Part shown: positions 59,760 through 64,000 of the stretch, in pieces | Numbering within the stretch: position 1 is the stretch's first letter | How the letters are laid out: every line of letters begins with the position of its first letter | From: Candidatus Riflebacteria bacterium HGW-Riflebacteria-2 | Lineage (GTDB): Bacteria; Muiribacteriota; Ozemobacteria; Ozemobacterales; Ozemobacteraceae | NCBI GenBank assembly: GCA_002839435.1 | Contig: PGYA01000004.1 | Location: 88,279-152,278, forward strand | Direction: 5' to 3' | Length of the DNA: 64,000 nucleotides | Translations under genes and position numbers: made by a program | The notes under the pieces: model-generated | Seen by the model: only the letters and a program-made list of their open reading frames with translations | Told to the model about the DNA's origin: nothing | The model's database searches: none

Positions 59760-59934
59760 CCCTCTGGCAAAATTGAATATGTGCTTACAAATCGTCGTTG
59801 CGACAAATGACCTGGTTAAATCACGGTGTTTGTATTTTTTTTATGGCACGAGAGATGAATTGTGCGGATCATATTGAGAGCCGCAAAAAGTTGATTGGGC
59901 AAAAATATGTTAGAACTCATTGTTAAATTTGGGT

Positions 59935-59940
59935 TATAAT
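59935..59940 (+). promoter_or_regulatory. -10 box close to the zinc-ribbon gene start
   Basis: GGGTTATAAT with a perfect TATAAT only 10 nt ahead of the TTG start at 59951. No good -35 lies at standard spacing. If used, the transcript would begin at or within a few bases of the start codon. Confidence 0.4.
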
Positions 59941-59950
59941 TCACCTGTAA

Positions 59951-60457
59951 TTGAAATGGATTCCGGATACACCATCATGTTCCCGTTGCAAGATGCCTGA
60001 GGACGGTCTGGAGACAATGCTGGAAGAACCAATTATAAAGCCAGTTGTGATAGGTTTTGGTGAGTCGGAAGACCCCATGCCCGATCGACCTCAGCTTACC
60101 GGTTACCGGATATTTGCCGGTCCATGCCGGGAATGTCATTGTGCCGGCAGAAAACTGCTTCCGGCCGGAAGCAGGCTTACTCTTGTCTGCGACAAGTGCC
60201 GCTCTATTCAGGAAACAACGCTTTTAACGACGGACTGGTCTGAAATTACATATATTTACTGGTGTAATTCATCGAAATTTGTTACAGATACTGTTGAGCT
60301 TAATGATGCAGATCGACAGAGTATCGAACAGGCCATAGAGGTTCTTGGCGGTGAGTATGAGATACCACACTGGGCGGTTATGGTTGTTGCCGGTCGATGC
60401 ACTTGCAGTGAGCAGTGTGTGAACTTTGCCTGCCCGTATCTGGTAAAATCTTCCTGA
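59951..60457 (+). CDS. Zinc-ribbon-type hypothetical protein
   Basis: 168 residues from a TTG start; an ATG at 59993 would remove the first CxxC. Cysteine pairs CSRC (10-13), CREC (about 59-62) and CDKC (about 80-83), plus a C-terminal CTCSEQC and CPYL, suggest one or two zinc-binding modules. Sequence between (PPAGSRLTLVCDKCRS-type) looks like a zinc ribbon; a helical segment follows (DADRQSIEQAIEVLGGEYEI). No signal peptide. No family recognised. No Shine-Dalgarno. It is 13 nt upstream of psuG and may be cotranscribed. Confidence 0.6.
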   Translation: MKWIPDTPSCSRCKMPEDGLETMLEEPIIKPVVIGFGESEDPMPDRPQLTGYRIFAGPCRECHCAGRKLLPAGSRLTLVCDKCRSIQETTLLTTDWSEITYIYWCNSSKFVTDTVELNDADRQSIEQAIEVLGGEYEIPHWAVMVVAGRCTCSEQCVNFACPYLVKSS

Positions 60458-60470
60458 CCTGGAGAAAAAA

Positions 60471-61385
60471 ATGCTTAAACACAGCCTTGTCATAAATCGT
60501 GAAGTCCGTGATGCAATAGCCGAAAATAAGGCTGTTGTTGCGCTGGAATCGACAATCATCTCGCATGGAATGCCCTATCCTGAAAATGTTGAAACGGCAA
60601 AACTTCTTGAGCAGACTGTGCGTGATAACGGTGGAGTTCCGGCCACCATAGCACTGCTGAACGGCAAGATTCACATAGGTCTTGCTCCGGACGAACTGGA
60701 ATTTCTAGCCACCGATAAGAATATTTCCAAGGCTTCACGGCGCGATCTGCCTTTTCTGATGGCGGGCGGACGGCACGCTGCTACTACCGTTGCTGCAACA
60801 ATGATCTGTGCCAATCTGGCCGGAGTAAGGTTTTTTGCGACAGGCGGCATTGGTGGGGTACACCGAGGTGCCGGCGAGACCATGGATATTTCGGCAGATT
60901 TGCGTGAATTTGCCGAAACTCCGGTTCTGGTTGTTTCGGCTGGAGCCAAAGCTATTCTGGATATTCCGCTCACAATGGAATATCTTGAAACCATGGGAGT
61001 TCCGGTTCTTGGCTATTGTACAGATGAAATGCCGGCTTTTTATTATCCAGGGAGCGGCGTTAAGGTGCCGGTTCGCGTAAATTCAGCGGGAGAGGCTGCT
61101 GCTGTTTTCAAACATTCTCTAAGTATGGGTTACCGTAGTGGCATTCTGGTTGGCAATCCGGTTCCGCTTGAGGACTCGCTGGATCGCGACAAGATCGAGG
61201 CAAGCATCGGGCAGGCTCTCTCTGAGGCGCAGACTTGTGGCATTATCGGGCAGCAGGTAACACCATTTCTACTTTCGCGACTTAACGAAATAACCGGTGG
61301 CGAAAGTCTGAAAACCAATATTTCTCTGGTGCGTAACAATGCTGCGGTGTGCACAAAAATTGCTGTTGAATTTTTTAAGAATTGA
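60471..61385 (+). CDS. psuG: Pseudouridine-5'-phosphate glycosidase
   Basis: 304 residues, full length. Family motifs: VVALESTIISHGMPYPENVETAKLLE with the catalytic Glu, SRRDLPFLMAGGRHAATTVAATMICANLAGVRFFATGGIGGVHRG, VVSAGAKAILDIPLTMEYLET with the reactive Lys region, and GILVGNPVP. It splits pseudouridine 5'-phosphate into uracil and ribose 5-phosphate during RNA base salvage. No pseudouridine kinase (psuK) is adjacent. GGAG lies 7 nt before the ATG. Confidence 0.95.
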   Translation: MLKHSLVINREVRDAIAENKAVVALESTIISHGMPYPENVETAKLLEQTVRDNGGVPATIALLNGKIHIGLAPDELEFLATDKNISKASRRDLPFLMAGGRHAATTVAATMICANLAGVRFFATGGIGGVHRGAGETMDISADLREFAETPVLVVSAGAKAILDIPLTMEYLETMGVPVLGYCTDEMPAFYYPGSGVKVPVRVNSAGEAAAVFKHSLSMGYRSGILVGNPVPLEDSLDRDKIEASIGQALSEAQTCGIIGQQVTPFLLSRLNEITGGESLKTNISLVRNNAAVCTKIAVEFFKN

Positions 61386-61397
61386 TAGGAGACATCT

Positions 61398-61748
61398 ATG
61401 AATCCTGAAAACATGATCGATTATATTGAGATTCCTACTTCGGATATTGAGGGCACTAAAAAATTCTTTGCTGCTTTGCTGGGTTGGGAATTTGAAGATT
61501 TTGGTCCGGCTTATTCCTGCTTCAATGATGGCCGCCTTAAGGGTGGATTCTACGAGTCTGACAAGATTGCCAGTCCGGGAGTCGGTTCGATTCTGCTGGT
61601 ATTTTATGCTGGCAACCTTGAGTCGATGTGCGAACAGGTTCGTGGTCTTGGGGGCAGAATAACCAAAGAGATTTTCACCTTTCCGGGCGGACGCAGATTT
61701 CACTTTGCTGAGCCGTGCGGCAATGAATTTGCTTTCTGGGCAGAATGA
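61398..61748 (+). CDS. VOC-superfamily (glyoxalase/bleomycin-resistance-like) protein
   Basis: 116 residues with the VOC pattern: MIDYIEIPTSDIEGTKKFFAALLGWEFEDFG in the first module and GRRFHFAEPCGNEFAFWAE in the second. Such proteins bind a metal between paired beta-alpha-beta-beta-beta units; the usual first ligand His at 'xxHxEIP' is replaced by Asp/Tyr here, so activity is uncertain. AGGAG 6-7 nt upstream. It follows psuG by 12 nt. Confidence 0.8.
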   Translation: MNPENMIDYIEIPTSDIEGTKKFFAALLGWEFEDFGPAYSCFNDGRLKGGFYESDKIASPGVGSILLVFYAGNLESMCEQVRGLGGRITKEIFTFPGGRRFHFAEPCGNEFAFWAE

Positions 61749-61875
61749 CATTACCGATCAGGGGCTGGCTTTGCCTCTGGTAAGCCGGTGCTGGACTGTC
61801 GTTCTTTCTTCGCAATGATGATCGTTTTGGGGCAAGGTGATCGGGACTTTTTTACTAAATGGAGGGCGAACAGGG

Positions 61876-62367
61876 TTGCCACAGGAACTGGTTATACATA
61901 CTCCGGAAAATGCTGAAATTCGCGTGCCGCTTGCCGGAATGTTCAGTCGGGCAACTGCCTTTGTTTACGATTTGGGGATACAGGTCGCTCTGCTTGTTGT
62001 AGAGCATATTGTGTTCATAATGATCCTGGACAACGTTCGCTGGAGGAGTAGCCTGTTATATCATTTGGGTGTAGTGCAGGGCTTCTATCTGATTGTGGTT
62101 TTTGTTACGATTTTCGGGTACTATACCTTTTACGAATTGTTCAAAAACGGGCAGACGCCGGGTAAGAAGGCTTATGGTCTGCGGGTTGTCTCTTTGGGCG
62201 GTCAGCAGGTTGGTCTTTTCAGTTCTTTTCTTCGCAACTTCCTGCGAATAGCCGATTTTATGCCTTTTTTGTTTTTTGCCGGCGTTGTTTCAACGCTGAT
62301 AACTGAACGGCATCAGCGAATTGGTGATCTGTTTGCTGGAACAGTCGTGATCAGGACGGAGGAATGA
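61876..62367 (+). CDS. RDD-family membrane protein
   Basis: 163 residues from TTG 61876, chosen because GGAGGG lies 9 nt upstream and the family begins with the 'TPE..' strand (LVIHTPENAEIRVPLAGMFSRATAFVYD); the track's GTG at 61837 adds 13 unrelated residues. The RDD signature R-A-D is FSRATAFVYDLGI, followed by three or four membrane helices and GQTPGKKAYGLRVVSLGG and RHQRIGDLFAGTVVIRTEE. RDD proteins are inner-membrane proteins, often near MoxR/DUF4129/stage II sporulation M-type genes. Role not known in detail. Confidence 0.82.
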   Translation: MPQELVIHTPENAEIRVPLAGMFSRATAFVYDLGIQVALLVVEHIVFIMILDNVRWRSSLLYHLGVVQGFYLIVVFVTIFGYYTFYELFKNGQTPGKKAYGLRVVSLGGQQVGLFSSFLRNFLRIADFMPFLFFAGVVSTLITERHQRIGDLFAGTVVIRTEE

Positions 62368-62376
62368 CGATCTGAA

Positions 62377-63408
62377 ATGACGACGCCACTGATTGACAAC
62401 AGCGATCAGCGTTTTTCGGCTTCACTGGACAATCTTGAGAGTGGAGAATCGCCCCGTCGTCGCCAGGCTATGGCTTATCTTGAGAAGCTGGGTGGATTAC
62501 GCGCATTTCAGGTAGCGGCCGCTTTGACTGGAGACGCTGATCTGGTTGTGGCAGCGACGGCCCGGCGAATCTGTAGTGAAGCCTCTAAGAAAGGGCTGAT
62601 TCTGCGAACTCGTTTGCAGGCGCAGCCTCTTGCGCAGACAGTTTCTATCAAAAATTTTTATCAGCTTCTTGATGAAGTCGTGTTCATAATACGCCGGAAC
62701 CTGACCGGGGTGGTGTTGGACTCTTTTTTGTTTTCCATTCCCAAGTTTGTGCTGGTGACGGTGTTTTTTTTATGCCCCTATTATGCGGCGCTGGCTGAAC
62801 TGGTTGCCCAGGCATGGGTGATTATTCCCGCAGTTGTGCTGTATGAGCTGTTCTGGCGGCCTCTAGTCTGGAGTTCTACCGGGATGGCTATTTTGGCCGG
62901 TTTTCCCGAGAACGCCATGCGTCGGCAGTCTTCCAGATTGAGTGGCAGCGCGCTCTACTGGCAGATGCTACGCTCAGGACTGGTCGAGGCTGTTTTTTAT
63001 GTGTTCTTGCTGATGGCGGTATTTGCCTGGTATCTAGGTTTTGCCAGAGATTTATGGCCTGCTGCCATTGCATTTATTGTGTGGTTCGCAATCTGGGTAG
63101 ATTCTTCATTGACGATGGCGGCCAAGATCCTTGTAGCGAAGCCCGGGGCACAATTATTGTGGCGGTCGGGGTACATCGGCCATTTCTGGCTTTCACTGAA
63201 ATTTGGCGTGGTGCTCGCCTGCCTGTATTTCGTCATCACTGGCAGCGCTGTCAGTCTACTCTGGTTGTTTGGCCTTGACAACGTACTGGACTGGCCTCGG
63301 CTGTTTCTGTCTGGTTTCGTTATTGCCGCTGATGCTCTGCTGGATCCTTTTGTAATGGGTTATCGAATACTGATGGCAAGGCTTGCCCTGGATCCGAGGT
63401 GCCTATGA
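62377..63408 (+). CDS. Multi-pass membrane protein of unknown function
   Basis: 343 residues. The first 85 residues are cytoplasmic with a HEAT-like helical pair (RQAMAYLEKLGGLRAFQVAAALTGDADLVVAATARR). About five to six membrane helices follow (SFLFSIPKFVLVTVFFLCPYYAA, WVIIPAVVLYELFWRPLVW, AVFYVFLLMAVFAWYLGFA, AAIAFIVWFAIWVDSSLTM, LKFGVVLACLYFVITGSAVSLLW). No family recognised with confidence. It is 9 nt after the RDD gene and overlaps the next gene by 4 nt, so the three act as one unit. Confidence 0.65.
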   Translation: MTTPLIDNSDQRFSASLDNLESGESPRRRQAMAYLEKLGGLRAFQVAAALTGDADLVVAATARRICSEASKKGLILRTRLQAQPLAQTVSIKNFYQLLDEVVFIIRRNLTGVVLDSFLFSIPKFVLVTVFFLCPYYAALAELVAQAWVIIPAVVLYELFWRPLVWSSTGMAILAGFPENAMRRQSSRLSGSALYWQMLRSGLVEAVFYVFLLMAVFAWYLGFARDLWPAAIAFIVWFAIWVDSSLTMAAKILVAKPGAQLLWRSGYIGHFWLSLKFGVVLACLYFVITGSAVSLLWLFGLDNVLDWPRLFLSGFVIAADALLDPFVMGYRILMARLALDPRCL

Positions 63409-64000
63409 AATATCTGGTGCTGTTTCTGCTGTTTCTTGTCTCGCCTCTGAGCGCCGAGGAAATAGTTTTCGAAGATTTTTCGCTGCTGACCCGACATTTA
63501 CAGACCGCGATGTCGGGTAGCGAAGACTTTCGCTTGAGTGCTTCGGCTGTTGATCTGGTAACACGAATTTCCGATGTGACGCACGTCAGGGTGGCTGATC
63601 GGCTTTTTGTGATCGATCTCAGATGGGTTGCTGATGTTGGCGAAGCGATGGCAGGGGAGCAGTCAGAGGCGCGTCGCAAGCTTCTTTTGGTTAATCTCGT
63701 CGATACGCTGAATGGTCTTCAGCAGGAGTTTCAGTCGAATTATTCCGAAAACGCGGTGTCGCGCCAGGAAATGAAAGATGCTCTCGACAGGGTTATTGCC
63801 AGAACAACTGAAATCAGGGTGTCGGGAAATACGCAAGCGGGCCCGGGTCTTGAATGGTGTGGGCGTCCTGGCGTCGTGTCTGAATATGCCGGTGGCGAAG
63901 CCATCAGTATTATCAGCATGCCTGCTGCCGGCGGTTCATCTTCTCCCGGATCTTATCACGGCGGATCCAGTGGTGGGTCAAGTGGCGGTGGCGGGTCGAG
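63405..64000 (+). CDS. Exported protein, partial at right edge
   Basis: Not in the track because it has no stop in the window. ATG 63405 overlaps the preceding stop (ATGA). The visible 198 codons encode a signal peptide (MKYLVLFLLFLVSPLSA), a helical region of about 140 residues (LTRHLQTAMSGSEDFRLSASAVDLVTRI, ARRKLLLVNLVDTLNGLQQEFQSNYSENAVS) and, at the edge, a Gly/Ser-rich linker (GGSSGGSSGGGGS). Position after RDD and a membrane protein suggests a DUF4129-like exported protein, but this cannot be confirmed from the visible part. Confidence 0.65.
   Translation, partial: MKYLVLFLLFLVSPLSAEEIVFEDFSLLTRHLQTAMSGSEDFRLSASAVDLVTRISDVTHVRVADRLFVIDLRWVADVGEAMAGEQSEARRKLLLVNLVDTLNGLQQEFQSNYSENAVSRQEMKDALDRVIARTTEIRVSGNTQAGPGLEWCGRPGVVSEYAGGEAISIISMPAAGGSSSPGSYHGGSSGGSSGGGGS

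Larger units (their letters stand above)
59174..59950. other. Gene-poor region of about 780 bp
   Basis: 59174-59508 is AT-rich with no supported gene (the track ORF 59153..59419 begins inside the terminator and is dominated by Ile/Lys/Asn from AT-rich DNA). 59509-59759 is the MITE-like element. 59760-59950 leads to the zinc-ribbon gene and includes its -10 box. No tRNA or rRNA-like sequence was seen. Confidence 0.6.

Noticed and set aside
59580-59760. tRNA or attachment-site remnant in the gene-poor region
   Set aside because: No TPsiC-like GGTTCGAATCC segment or cloverleaf could be traced; the inverted ends fit a MITE-like element better.

Overview
The window looks like a chromosomal segment of an uncultured-type, flagellated diderm bacterium of roughly 50% GC. 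An outer-membrane beta-barrel with a C-terminal aromatic residue, a lipoprotein, FecR-domain secreted proteins and an SLBB protein all point to an outer membrane. The flagellar cluster order (fliK, flgD, a TIGR02530-type protein, flgE, flbD, fliL, fliM, fliY, cheY, fliO) is the one seen in Firmicutes, Thermotogae and Spirochaetes rather than in Proteobacteria. This mix, with giant TPR proteins, a gingipain-type protease and DUF4912/GH57 genes, fits Candidatus Riflebacteria (Ozemobacteria) or a neighbouring candidate phylum. That placement is inference and was not tested by any search.

Layout. 1-10148 (minus strand) is a flagellar operon running from fliK to a fliO cut by the left edge. 10149-10630 is a gene-free stretch with a dispersed repeat and an inverted repeat. 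10631-20694 (plus) is an envelope region: a LytM peptidase, two paralogous FecR/coiled-coil proteins, an outer-membrane barrel and a lipoprotein, closed by a strong terminator. 20745-21139 holds a small gene and an 11-copy CGTAAT hexamer array between divergent genes. 21140-25985 is a compact three-gene unit: a Cache-like/HAMP receptor without output domain, a transporter-like protein with HEAT repeats, and a PhnD-type binding protein. 26051-35144 has a TIM-barrel-like protein, a secreted TPR protein, a 36-residue membrane protein, a DUF4912 protein with AT-hook-like motifs, a GH57 glucan branching enzyme, and a CHASE2-adenylate cyclase gene split by a frameshift. 35434-38850 has RNase D and a strongly expressed C25 protease. 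38898-41261 (minus) is rimO-pgsA-pgpA. 41600-43447 has an SLBB protein and a small secreted protein. 43581-56648 (minus) is uppP-ftsK followed by two giant cytoplasmic TPR proteins (1616 and 1535 residues). 57011-64000 (plus) has efp, a membrane-anchored Pro/Ala-rich protein, a gene-poor region with a MITE-like element, a zinc-ribbon protein, psuG, a VOC protein, and an RDD/membrane protein cluster cut by the right edge.

How the genes fit together. Flagellar hook and switch assembly, envelope modification (LytM, FecR, barrel and lipoprotein), solute sensing, second-messenger synthesis, glycogen-type metabolism, and cell-division/cell-wall lipid recycling genes lie in separate short operons with 4-nt ATGA/GTGA overlaps. 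The parts I understand least, and consider most worth checking, are the receptor/transporter-HEAT/PhnD unit, the two giant TPR proteins translationally linked to ftsK, the paired FecR coiled-coil proteins, and the hexamer array.
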